From: Oscillospiraceae bacterium
GTDB lineage: Bacteria > Bacillota > Clostridia > Oscillospirales > Ruminococcaceae
Assembly (NCBI GenBank): GCA_020024475.1
Contig: JAHHTS010000118.1
Coordinates: 1-6,387 of the forward strand
DNA length: 6,387 nucleotides
Reading direction: 5' to 3'
Shown: positions 1-5,696 of the stretch, piece after piece
How the letters are laid out: every line of letters begins with the position of its first letter
Numbering within the stretch: position 1 is the first letter of the stretch
Notes under the pieces: generated by a model
The model's database searches: none
Told to the model about the DNA's origin: nothing
The model's input: the letters and a program-made list of their open reading frames with translations, nothing else
Position numbers and translations under genes: made by a program

Positions 1-247
1 AATATTTCGGAAGATATTCCTTTAGCACTGTATCCAAAATCGAAAAATCTTGTTATCAAGTCATTTTCAAGGACATAATTGTTGGTTCCCTGAATGAATC
101 CTTCTATCTTTTCTATAGACGTATTCGAAATCACATCACCTAAAACATCACGTACCTCTTTTTTGCTTGATGTAATTATTTTCTTCGATAAGTTAATCCT
201 CTTAACAGATAACGAATAATAAAAGGGATGACTTCCTTTTGACTCAT
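1..247 (-). pseudogene. Unknown gene, apparently frameshifted, cut by the left window edge
   Basis: A minus-strand ATG at 247-245 follows a good ribosome binding site (AAGAGGTG, 260-253). It opens a frame that reads MSQKEVIPFIIRYLLRGLTY and then RRK before a TAA at 178-176. From the same point another frame stays open to base 1 and reads on as IITSSKKEVRDVLGDVISNT and further, including FFDFGYSAKGISSEI. Adding one A to the AAAA run at 182-179 fuses both frames into one continuous 80-plus-residue protein, so I read this as a single-base deletion in a homopolymer. An alternative is an intact ORF from an ATG at 284-282 in the second frame. That start has no well-placed ribosome binding site and its N-terminus looks less protein-like. 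I do not recognise the family. The gene is probably helical and soluble, and its 3' end lies outside the window. Confidence 0.5.
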
Positions 248-249
248 GA

Positions 250-354
250 TCACACCTCTTGTTCTTCTTTGGATTCCAAAGCATATAAATGAAACAGATT
301 GCTCTTTCCTAGAAGACTTGTTACCATGGTCTGAAAAACGTAAACGATTAATTT
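250..354 (-). pseudogene. C-terminal remnant of an upstream gene
   Basis: An open minus-strand frame runs from just after a TAA at 357-355 to a TGA at 252-250. It includes MVTSLLGKSNLFHLYALESK from an ATG at 327 and then EEQEV before the stop. It ends 2 nt before the ATG at 247, and its last codons hold the ribosome binding site of that next gene, which is typical of two coupled operon genes. The ATG at 327 has no ribosome binding site, and the frame is blocked just upstream. I therefore read it as the tail of a gene whose 5' part has been lost. It could also be chance. The family is unknown. Confidence 0.3.
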
Positions 355-616
355 TTAGCCGTTTTGTGTTTTACTGATTTTTATTCCATAATGAAAGTAA
401 ATAGTTTTTTGCTACAACATCTATAGATAGTTTTGATATTTGTTTTACTTTTCTTTCTTATTTTTTCATCAAATACGACGTCAAAAACAATATATATTCA
501 AAAAAGAAATTACAATATCACCATTGATTCAGAAAGAAACTGGATTCATAAGCCCCCCAACTCTTGACAGAGAAGCCAAAATTCCTTTTTTATTTTTGAA
601 CACCATTTTCTACATA
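355..616. other. Gene-free spacer downstream of the operon
   Basis: No supportable gene is seen here. A short plus-strand open frame at 440-634 lacks a ribosome binding site and overlaps the end of the lipoprotein gene, so it is not called. The stretch is very AT-rich apart from a C-run (AGCCCCCCAACTC, 551-563) next to a short CTCT/AGAG inverted repeat (561-572). A 10-bp perfect palindrome, ATCTATAGAT, lies at 419-428. An AAACG/CGTTT pair near 336-365 could form a weak hairpin. No GC-rich stem with a U-run, hence no convincing intrinsic terminator, follows the lipoprotein gene. Confidence 0.5.
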
Positions 617-1096
617 TTATTCCGGAGCATTTAACCGAATATTTTCTTCAAAACCAGAAGGATCTCCTAATTTTGCTTTTTCCAAGTTTTCCTTAAAGTA
701 TTCTCGTGTAGCATCATCGCATTTTTGTGGACTCATATATAACATTTCTGGAGCTTTTTCAAGTTCTTGCAATGCCCTCTCTGCCCGATCAGCATCACTG
801 GTATAAGTTTCCAACCATTCTTTTTCCCATGCATATTCCCACAGCATAGATGCCCTTGTAACTCCATACCCAATTTGGAATTGATCAGCTGTTTCTCCTT
901 CCATTGTAGTAGGTAATTCCATGTTTTCTGGCCAATTTAATTCTTCTAATGTTTCTAAATATTCCTTTTCAATATTTTCAAAATCAGTAAATCCTAATGC
1001 TTCTTTCGTGTCTTTCTCCCTATTTCCACATCCACTTATAAACAGACACAACATAATTAAAAATAATTCCACTAAAATTTTCATGTTTTTTCTCAT
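617..1096 (-). CDS. Small acidic lipoprotein, last gene of the transporter operon
   Basis: The product is 159 residues long. The start at ATG 1096 is chosen because AGGAAAGGA lies about 10 nt upstream; a second ATG at 1084 would be too far from it. The N-terminus MRKNMKILVE is followed by a hydrophobic stretch and the lipobox ISGC, with Cys23 as the predicted lipidated residue, so it should be anchored to the outer face of the membrane. The mature part is rich in Glu and Asp, with clusters such as EKEYLETLEELNW and AWEKEWLETY, and looks helical. One more Cys is at 126. It starts 24 nt after the permease stop and is probably co-transcribed with the pump. I do not recognise the family. A surface lipoprotein next to an exporter and a secreted peptide could be an immunity or substrate-binding factor, but that is inference only. 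Confidence 0.85.
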   Translation of the reverse strand: MRKNMKILVELFLIMLCLFISGCGNREKDTKEALGFTDFENIEKEYLETLEELNWPENMELPTTMEGETADQFQIGYGVTRASMLWEYAWEKEWLETYTSDADRAERALQELEKAPEMLYMSPQKCDDATREYFKENLEKAKLGDPSGFEENIRLNAPE

Positions 1097-1120
1097 GTTC
1101 TATTTATCCTTTCCTATATA

Positions 1121-2317
1121 CTATCTAAGAGCTAAAGCAGGTTCTAATTTTGCTGCTTTGATTGCCGGTATGATTCCACCTAATAATGCAGTGATAATCG
1201 ACACAAAAACAGCAATCATTGTTGCTGTGTATGGATATTCTGGAATGGATATAGGAGTATCTATTGGTAAAAAAATCCCTACACTATCCACCAGTATAAC
1301 TGAAATTAAAACAGCTATTATGCAAACCAGCATTGAAAGTATAAATTGTGATCCCAAAACCAATACCGCAATATTTATCCTCGAGGCACCTAATGCCCTT
1401 CTGATTAAAAGTTCATGTGTCCTTTGTTCTAGGGATGATAATCCTATATTGATTTGCCCTAAAACAGAAACAAAAAGTAATAACGTTGCTGTTACGATAA
1501 GCCCTAACTGTAGCATTTCAATTACAGAACTATAATCATCACCACTGTCTACTCTATTTATGCTTTCTATTTCTCCGCCTACTGTATCATATAAGATATC
1601 ACTAATATACGATTGCATATTGTTTTGTGACATATTATCTTTGTTATACCAATACAATTCTACATTTTCCATTTCAAAAATATTAGGTGCTCGATAAAGT
1701 AAGGGAAGAATATTTATATATATTACCGGCCACTCTTTACCATCATTAATTGTTCCAATTATATTTAATGGTATTAATGCTAGACTATCTTTTGGGGATG
1801 CAACCATATAAGATGTTGAAAAAATCTCTGCAGCTGATTTGTTGACTACAGCTTCAAGTGCCATTGCGTCTTTTGAATCACTCAACCATTGCCCTTCATA
1901 AATTGGTAAGTTAAATATTCTGTTATACTCAGAAGTTGTACATATTGTTTCAACATATGATAAATCTTTATATAATTGCTCTGATTTTTCTTTCAACTCA
2001 GCTAAACACTCCAAAGGAGCAAATTGCAATCCCACTTTAGGAGTAGCAATAATTGTTTTTGCCTTCGGTTCTTTATCCATAATTTCAAAAAAATCTTCTA
2101 CTTTATTTACATCATTCAAATTCATCTGTGAAATGTTCATAGCATACGTTGGTGTATATCCAAATATCTGTGCATTTACTGATAGCAAAGACTCCCTGCC
2201 AAGAGTTCCTACCAATACAGCCGCAATCATAGCAAGAATTCCTATGAACATCGAAAATCCAGTTAAAAAAGTCCTCATTGGTGAGATTCGAAGGTCTTTA
2301 ATCAGAACACGAAACAT
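1121..2317 (-). CDS. ABC transporter permease, MacB/FtsX type
   Basis: The product is 398 residues long and is the membrane subunit of an ABC complex. It has the MacB architecture. A short N-terminal cytoplasmic segment (MFRVLIKDLR) is followed by a first membrane helix at about 18-38, a large extracellular domain at about 40-262, and three C-terminal helices at about 267-290, 316-345 and 362-385. The FtsX-domain hallmarks are present: EQRTHELLIRRALGAS between helices 2 and 3, and the terminal PAIKAAKLEPALALR. MacB-type permeases act as mechanotransmitters on extracellular substrates rather than as classical channels. An ATG six codons upstream (2335) is rejected because its own second to fourth codons are the ribosome binding site GGGAGGA for the ATG at 2317. 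The gene overlaps the end of the ATPase gene by 20 nt, so the two are translationally linked. Confidence 0.93.
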   Translation of the reverse strand: MFRVLIKDLRISPMRTFLTGFSMFIGILAMIAAVLVGTLGRESLLSVNAQIFGYTPTYAMNISQMNLNDVNKVEDFFEIMDKEPKAKTIIATPKVGLQFAPLECLAELKEKSEQLYKDLSYVETICTTSEYNRIFNLPIYEGQWLSDSKDAMALEAVVNKSAAEIFSTSYMVASPKDSLALIPLNIIGTINDGKEWPVIYINILPLLYRAPNIFEMENVELYWYNKDNMSQNNMQSYISDILYDTVGGEIESINRVDSGDDYSSVIEMLQLGLIVTATLLLFVSVLGQINIGLSSLEQRTHELLIRRALGASRINIAVLVLGSQFILSMLVCIIAVLISVILVDSVGIFLPIDTPISIPEYPYTATMIAVFVSIITALLGGIIPAIKAAKLEPALALR

Positions 2318-2999
2318 TCGTAATCCTCCCTTCATCCATAGTAAATATCGTATTACAGGTCTTCGCTAGATCGGGATCATGAGTAACCAAAAGCAATGTT
2401 ATTTTTTCCATCTTTACCAAATCTAACAACAGATTTATAACATATTCCCCTGTTTTTTTGTCTAAAGCACCTGTTGGCTCATCACAAATTAAAATGCGTG
2501 GGGAAGACACTAATGCTCGGGCAATAGCAACACGCTGTTGTTCACCACCTGATAAAACAGATGGAAAATCCATTTGTCTGTTTTCCAAACCTACCATTTG
2601 CAATAATTTTATAATTTTATTTTGCCGATGTTTTTTATTCAACTTTGTTTTTGCATAAATCAAGGGCAATTCGATATTTTCCCACACTCTCAAGTGCTCA
2701 ATTAATGAATAATTTTGAAATACAAATCCAAACTCCCGGCTTCTGAGTCTTGACAACTCTTTATCTGACATCTTAGAGACAGACATTCCTTCATAATAAT
2801 ATTCTCCCTGAAACGCAGAATTTAACAACCCTAATACCGAAATTAGGCTTGTTTTCCCTGATCCGCTCTTTCCAACAATTGCATAGCTTTCTCCACTTAA
2901 TAGTTGAAATCCTACATTGTTTACCGTTGTTAAGAAATCACCATTATTAAGTTTTACTGTTGCCGTTAGTCCTTCTACTCGAATAATAGATTTTTTCAT
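2298..2999 (-). CDS. ABC transporter ATP-binding protein, MacB/LolD-like
   Basis: The product is 233 residues long, the normal size for a stand-alone ATPase of the MacB/LolD/YknY group. All catalytic motifs are intact: Walker A GKSGSGKT (43-50), Q-loop FQNYSLI (Gln95), signature LSGGEQQR (149-156), Walker B ILICDEPT with the catalytic Glu174, D-loop GALD (177-180) and the switch His207 in VTHD. It should power the neighbouring permease from the cytoplasmic face. The ATG at 2999 follows the adaptor stop by 9 nt, with AAGGTG as a weak ribosome binding site. Its 3' end overlaps the permease gene by 20 nt. The family call is firm. The transported or sensed substrate is inferred from context only. 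Confidence 0.96.
   Translation of the reverse strand: MKKSIIRVEGLTATVKLNNGDFLTTVNNVGFQLLSGESYAIVGKSGSGKTSLISVLGLLNSAFQGEYYYEGMSVSKMSDKELSRLRSREFGFVFQNYSLIEHLRVWENIELPLIYAKTKLNKKHRQNKIIKLLQMVGLENRQMDFPSVLSGGEQQRVAIARALVSSPRILICDEPTGALDKKTGEYVINLLLDLVKMEKITLLLVTHDPDLAKTCNTIFTMDEGRITNVSCSD
2324..2332 (-). promoter_or_regulatory. Ribosome binding site that fixes the permease start
   Basis: The minus strand reads AAGGGAGGA here, six bases before the ATG at 2317. It lies inside the 3' end of the ATPase gene. Because it overlaps the alternative ATG at 2335, it decides for the shorter permease. Confidence 0.75.
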
Positions 3000-3008
3000 G
3001 TTCGCACC

Positions 3009-3860
3009 TTAGTTATCTCTTAAATCCAAATTAGGTGGAATAGCATAAATCTCATCTCCTTCTTTTAAACCGGAAATAATCTCAACATACGCACCATCAC
3101 TTGCCCCTAATTTCACCTGCGTTTCTTTTTTCTCACCCTCTGATATCAGAGTTACACTACCTTGTTCTTCTCTTCCAGCAACTACTGAAACAGGTAAAAG
3201 AAGTACATCTTTTTTTGTTTTTGCTGCTATAACTACTGTTGCTAGTTCTCCATTTCGAACCTCTGTGCCCATATCTATCAGACATTGTAGGTGAATCCTT
3301 GTACTATTTTCAAGGTTTTCCTCATTGGAAGATAATACAACGGCAGAAGCATTTGTTGGTCCTATTCCGTCCTCTATTTGGTATTTTGCCTCCAATGAAA
3401 AATCCTGTGGTAATGATTTCATAAACTTTTCCGCTTCTACATCTAAGGAAAATCCTGAATACTGTAACTCAAACAACGGATAGTTTTTAGGATACTCGCC
3501 TTCTTTTTCCACAGAAATAATGGTTGAATCTACCGGAGCAATTACTTCCATTTCATCCACTTTTCCAATCACTGTTCCTGCTGTTACTTTTGCATTATTT
3601 TGAACACTTGGAGTAAACCCCCCCTGCTGTGGAGCAACAATAATAAATGGTAGCGATTTTCCAACACTGCATTTCATTGAGAGTGTGGGAGTTAAACTCC
3701 CACGCTCTACTTTAATTGTCTTCACGGTATCTTCTTGATTCTTCTTATTGGGTTCAAAATTCTCATCCCTATGTTGACACCCTGATAGTCCTATCAAACT
3801 AATCAGAATAACGCATATAACTTGCACTGTAAGATTAAACTTGTTTTTAAGTACTTTCAT
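3009..3860 (-). CDS. Lipoprotein membrane-fusion (HlyD/RND-type adaptor) protein
   Basis: The product is 283 residues long. The N-terminus has a Lys-rich start, a hydrophobic segment and the lipobox LSGC, giving a lipidated Cys28 on the outer membrane face. A biotinyl/lipoyl-like domain covers about 90-131 (VTAGTVIGKVDEMEVIAPVD, ending in YPLFEL). It is followed by a beta-barrel part and a C-terminal membrane-proximal domain with VKLGASDGAYVEIISGLKEG (about 249-268). No long coiled-coil hairpin is visible, which fits a Gram-positive adaptor without a TolC partner, as in YknX-like proteins. It probably docks on the MacB-type permease. A longer frame begins with GTG at 3887, but the ATG at 3860 lies 2 nt after the previous stop and gives a cleaner signal peptide. 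The GGGGAGGA at 3884-3877 lies 16 nt before that ATG, so reinitiation may help. Confidence 0.88.
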   Translation of the reverse strand: MKVLKNKFNLTVQVICVILISLIGLSGCQHRDENFEPNKKNQEDTVKTIKVERGSLTPTLSMKCSVGKSLPFIIVAPQQGGFTPSVQNNAKVTAGTVIGKVDEMEVIAPVDSTIISVEKEGEYPKNYPLFELQYSGFSLDVEAEKFMKSLPQDFSLEAKYQIEDGIGPTNASAVVLSSNEENLENSTRIHLQCLIDMGTEVRNGELATVVIAAKTKKDVLLLPVSVVAGREEQGSVTLISEGEKKETQVKLGASDGAYVEIISGLKEGDEIYAIPPNLDLRDN

Positions 3861-3862
3861 AA

Positions 3863-4258
3863 TTAATAAGTAAGATTTCCTCCCCACTTATTTCCAGCAA
3901 ACGGATTTGATGTTGCCTGCATTCTTCCTTGAAATGCAAATTTGGTTCCTTTAAGAATATTGTCCCACTGTTTAGCTCCTTTTACATTCCATTGTAAAGT
4001 ATCCGTAAACTGTGGGCCACCTGAAACTTTCATATTGCGAAGCCCCAACCGTAAATAACCGGCTGGCATTTTATCCACGGACAGACTAATAGGACCATCA
4101 AACATATGAGTACGTACATAATCATACTGAACCAAAGAACCAGATCTGTTAAGTTCTCCTGACACATATGTATTGTCGGCATATGCTATTACGGAAAAAC
4201 TGAATACTGATACGATCATAATCGCTATAGATTTTCTAATTTTTGAAGACTGTTTCAT
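3863..4258 (-). CDS. Small secreted cysteine-free protein, bacteriocin-like candidate
   Basis: The product is 131 residues long. A clear Sec signal peptide (KQSSKIRK, then a hydrophobic core) ends in AYA before Asp28, leaving a mature protein of about 104 residues without cysteine. The mature part is rich in Gly, Ser, Thr and aromatic residues and looks beta-rich, with three Trp (90, 98, 125) and the C-terminus NKWGGNLTY. It resembles no family I can name with confidence. In size, Sec signal, lack of Cys and a nearby ABC transporter it recalls the lactococcin 972 class, but I do not see that family's conserved pattern. It is followed after 2 nt by the adaptor gene, so it is the first gene of a peptide-pump unit. 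A role as a secreted peptide handled or tolerated through the pump is inference. A GTG at 4267 is rejected because it lies within the ribosome binding site. Confidence 0.85.
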   Translation of the reverse strand: MKQSSKIRKSIAIMIVSVFSFSVIAYADNTYVSGELNRSGSLVQYDYVRTHMFDGPISLSVDKMPAGYLRLGLRNMKVSGGPQFTDTLQWNVKGAKQWDNILKGTKFAFQGRMQATSNPFAGNKWGGNLTY

Positions 4259-4264
4259 ATCATT

Positions 4265-4272
4265 CACCTCTT
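4265..4272 (-). promoter_or_regulatory. Ribosome binding site of the secreted peptide gene
   Basis: The minus strand reads AAGAGGTG here, six bases before the ATG at 4258. The alternative in-frame GTG at 4267-4265 is the last three bases of this site, which makes it an unlikely start and shortens the protein by three residues. Confidence 0.75.
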
Positions 4273-4435
4273 AAAATATTATTTTTATACTATGTTTTTA
4301 TCATCTTATTGAAATTGAAAGTTGAAATACTACCCAAGTTTCTAAAATATACTTTGGACAGTATTCCTAAGAAGTCTCCGTTCTTATACCTGTGAAAATT
4401 AGAAATTTTGCTACTTTGATTTTCACCTCCCTTTG

Positions 4436-4470
4436 TATAGAAAACTATTTTTATGAAATAGTTTTCTATA
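4436..4470. repeat. Perfect 15-bp inverted repeat (hairpin)
   Basis: The arms TATAGAAAACTATTT (4436-4450) and AAATAGTTTTCTATA (4456-4470) are exact reverse complements around a 5-nt loop. It begins 36 nt after the stop of the Cys-rich protein gene. The stem has only two G:C pairs per arm and no U-run follows on either strand, so it is not a standard terminator. It may be a partial terminator, an mRNA stability element or a binding site for a dimeric regulator. Confidence 0.75.
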
Positions 4471-4506
4471 TTTAAAATACGTTATAAATTACCGCCTCCC
4501 CATTAT

Positions 4507-4917
4507 CTACCAATGCGCCTTGTGAGAATACTGAAACTCCCATCCTGATAACTGTTTTATTGCTTCCTTGCAACATCCACAAATAATAGCTCTCATTCTA
4601 TAAACCCAACATTCCGTAGGACTAATTTTTGTATGTGCATATAAATATCCTTCTTTTTGGCTGCATGGAATGTGTGAACAGGATGCCCTATCTGTGATTA
4701 TTGGATTTTTCATCTCTCCTGTAATTTCTTCCATCAGTATTGAAATTAATTCTGCATTTTCCTTTCCCATGGAAACCATATTTCCCTCTTCATCATACAG
4801 AACAATTTCAACCTCCCTTTCCTCTAATTCATGTTCTGAAGATGCTGCTTGCACACTCACATTCATGGAAAACATCATGCAGAACACTAAAAATAATATC
4901 TCGATTTTTCTTTTCAT
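4507..4917 (-). CDS. Secreted Cys-rich protein of unknown function
   Basis: The product is 136 residues long. The ATG at 4917 follows a strong ribosome binding site, AGAAGGAGG, at the usual distance. A Sec signal peptide (MKRKIEILFL and following) is predicted to end at VQA near residue 24. After an acidic linker (EHELEEREVE) the C-terminal half has six Cys, at 80, 85, 103, 113, 115 and 116, and His at 82, 95, 132 and 135. The patterns CSHIPC and CGCC stand out. Such spacing could bind a metal or form disulfides outside the cell; neither is proven. The gene stands in line behind the sigma factor and the broken small ORF and was probably transcribed with them. It could be an extracellular partner of that regulator or an unrelated passenger. 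I do not recognise the family. Confidence 0.8.
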   Translation of the reverse strand: MKRKIEILFLVFCMMFSMNVSVQAASSEHELEEREVEIVLYDEEGNMVSMGKENAELISILMEEITGEMKNPIITDRASCSHIPCSQKEGYLYAHTKISPTECWVYRMRAIICGCCKEAIKQLSGWEFQYSHKAHW

Positions 4918-4959
4918 TTTAATCCTCCTTCTAATTTTTTAATTGTATTTTTGCGGCGG

Positions 4960-5124
4960 TTATTTATCTATCTCCTTTAATATAACTGTACATACATTGT
5001 CTTCTTTATTTAAACACAGTTGAAAAGTTTCTTTTACAGTTTCTTCTATCATCACCTATATATTGATAACCGTTTTGTCCGTCTTAGGTACTTTTACGAT
5101 CTTTGTTAAATCTTTTAAATCCAT
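4960..5124 (-). pseudogene. Small ORF split by an in-frame TAG, possible anti-sigma remnant
   Basis: An ATG at 5124, 7 nt after the sigma factor stop and preceded by AGAGGA, opens a frame reading MDLKDLTKIVKVPKTDKTV and INI. It stops at a TAG (5058-5056) and then runs on in the same frame, GTG ATG, as MIEETVKETFQLCLNKEDN and so on to a TAA at 4962-4960. The 54 sense codons on both sides look like ordinary coding sequence, so a single nonsense change in a small gene is likely. The position directly behind an ECF sigma gene is where anti-sigma factors usually sit, but there is no membrane segment, so at most this is a truncated one. The alternative is two tiny coupled ORFs. Confidence 0.4.
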
Positions 5125-5131
5125 CTCTTTA

Positions 5132-5608
5132 CTATCCTCTATTATCATATTCCTGTATTAGTTCTTTTTTTGCTCTTTCCAAACGTTTTTTTACAGCATT
5201 TTCCGAAATTCCCAAAATAGATGCAATTTCTTTATTTTTATAGCCTTCGATAAAGTACAAAATTAACACTTCTTTTGCCTGTTTTCGTAAACGAAGCAAT
5301 GCACTCATCAGTTCATAATCTTTATTATCCTGATAAGACATATTTATCGTATCAAATCCAATTGTTGGATGTAGTCGGTAGAATCTCATTATATTTTTAC
5401 ATATGTTAATATTTACTCTTAGCAACCACGCTTTTTCATGCTCCAGATCACAAAATTCTTTTTTATGTTCCAAATATTTTATAAAAGTTTCCTGAACTGC
5501 ATCAGAAGCATCCTGTTCATTGCATAGCATAATGACTGATACTTTATATAAAATATTATAATATGTATTAAATACACGTTCCAAATCTTGATTTATTTTT
5601 CTTCCCAT
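5132..5608 (-). CDS. ECF-type RNA polymerase sigma factor (sigma-70 family)
   Basis: The product is 158 residues long, the usual size of a two-domain ECF sigma factor. Region 2 covers about 8-77, with DASDAVQETF (33-42) and HEKAWLLRVNINICKN (57-72) as the core-binding and -10 recognition parts. Region 4 covers about 100-152 and carries the helix-turn-helix EGYKNKEIASILGISENAVK that reads the -35 element. The ATG at 5608 has AAGGAGA 12 nt upstream. The gene heads the minus-strand block and is the only regulator in the window, so it may drive the operon, including itself. No intact anti-sigma gene is visible; the small ORF behind it is broken. The family is certain. The regulon is inferred. Confidence 0.93.
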   Translation of the reverse strand: MGRKINQDLERVFNTYYNILYKVSVIMLCNEQDASDAVQETFIKYLEHKKEFCDLEHEKAWLLRVNINICKNIMRFYRLHPTIGFDTINMSYQDNKDYELMSALLRLRKQAKEVLILYFIEGYKNKEIASILGISENAVKKRLERAKKELIQEYDNRG

Positions 5609-5630
5609 TGTTATAATGTATCTCCTTATA

Positions 5631-5662
5631 TATTACACACATGAATAGTGAAAAAAGTGACA
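5631..5662 (-). promoter_or_regulatory. Candidate promoter of the sigma factor gene
   Basis: On the minus strand a TGTCAC at 5662-5657 is followed by a T-run, and TGTGTAATA (5639-5631) comes 17 nt after it, ending just upstream of the ribosome binding site. The arrangement resembles a self-regulated ECF promoter with a conserved -35 and a T-rich spacer. I judge this from pattern alone; a housekeeping promoter using TAATAT as the -10 is also possible. Confidence 0.35.
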
Positions 5663-5696
5663 GGAATTTTAAAAAAAATTATTTTATTATTTACAT

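Larger units (their letters stand above)
4259..4506 (-). promoter_or_regulatory. Structured leader before the peptide-pump genes
   Basis: This 248-bp gap holds no gene I can support. Read towards the peptide gene, it contains the 15-bp hairpin at 4470-4436. After that comes a perfect 8-bp repeat, GTGAAAAT/ATTTTCAC (4426-4419 with 4399-4392), then TAAGAA/TTCTTA (4386-4381 with 4373-4368) and ATACT/AGTAT (4364-4360 with 4353-4349). Two orphan Shine-Dalgarno-like runs occur, GGGGAGG (4501-4495) and GGGAGGTG (4431-4424), with no proper start codon behind them. An AT-rich TATAAA-like element at about 4287-4292 could be the -10 of a separate promoter, but no good -35 is clear. The region could be a regulated leader, an operator cluster or the scar of a lost gene. 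Confidence 0.4.

Noticed and set aside
564..592. Plus-strand promoter from the TTGACA at 564-569
   Set aside because: No -10 element lies at the right distance and no plus-strand gene follows.
440..634. 64-residue plus-strand open frame
   Set aside because: It has no ribosome binding site, a Phe/Ile-rich low-complexity translation typical of AT-rich spacer, and runs into the 3' end of the lipoprotein gene.
921..1535. 204-residue plus-strand open frame
   Set aside because: It is antisense to the permease and lipoprotein genes, whose membrane helices, FtsX motifs, lipobox and ribosome binding sites are clear. Its protein shows no domain pattern.
3863..4258. Assignment of the secreted protein to the lactococcin 972 family
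   Set aside because: Context and size fit, but the conserved sequence pattern of that family is not visible, so only a bacteriocin-like label is given.
4367..4426. 19-codon GTG-started ORF behind GGGAGGTG in the leader
   Set aside because: The GTG is part of the Shine-Dalgarno run itself, so it could not be used as a start. It is noted only as a possible scar or leader peptide.
4436..4470. Intrinsic terminator after the Cys-rich protein gene
   Set aside because: The stem is almost entirely A:T and no U-run follows on either strand, so it is listed as an inverted repeat instead.
5056..5058. TAG read as a recoded codon (pyrrolysine-type readthrough)
   Set aside because: There is no sign of a recoding element or pyrrolysine genes in the window, and the protein is not a methylamine enzyme. 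A nonsense mutation or two tiny ORFs is simpler.
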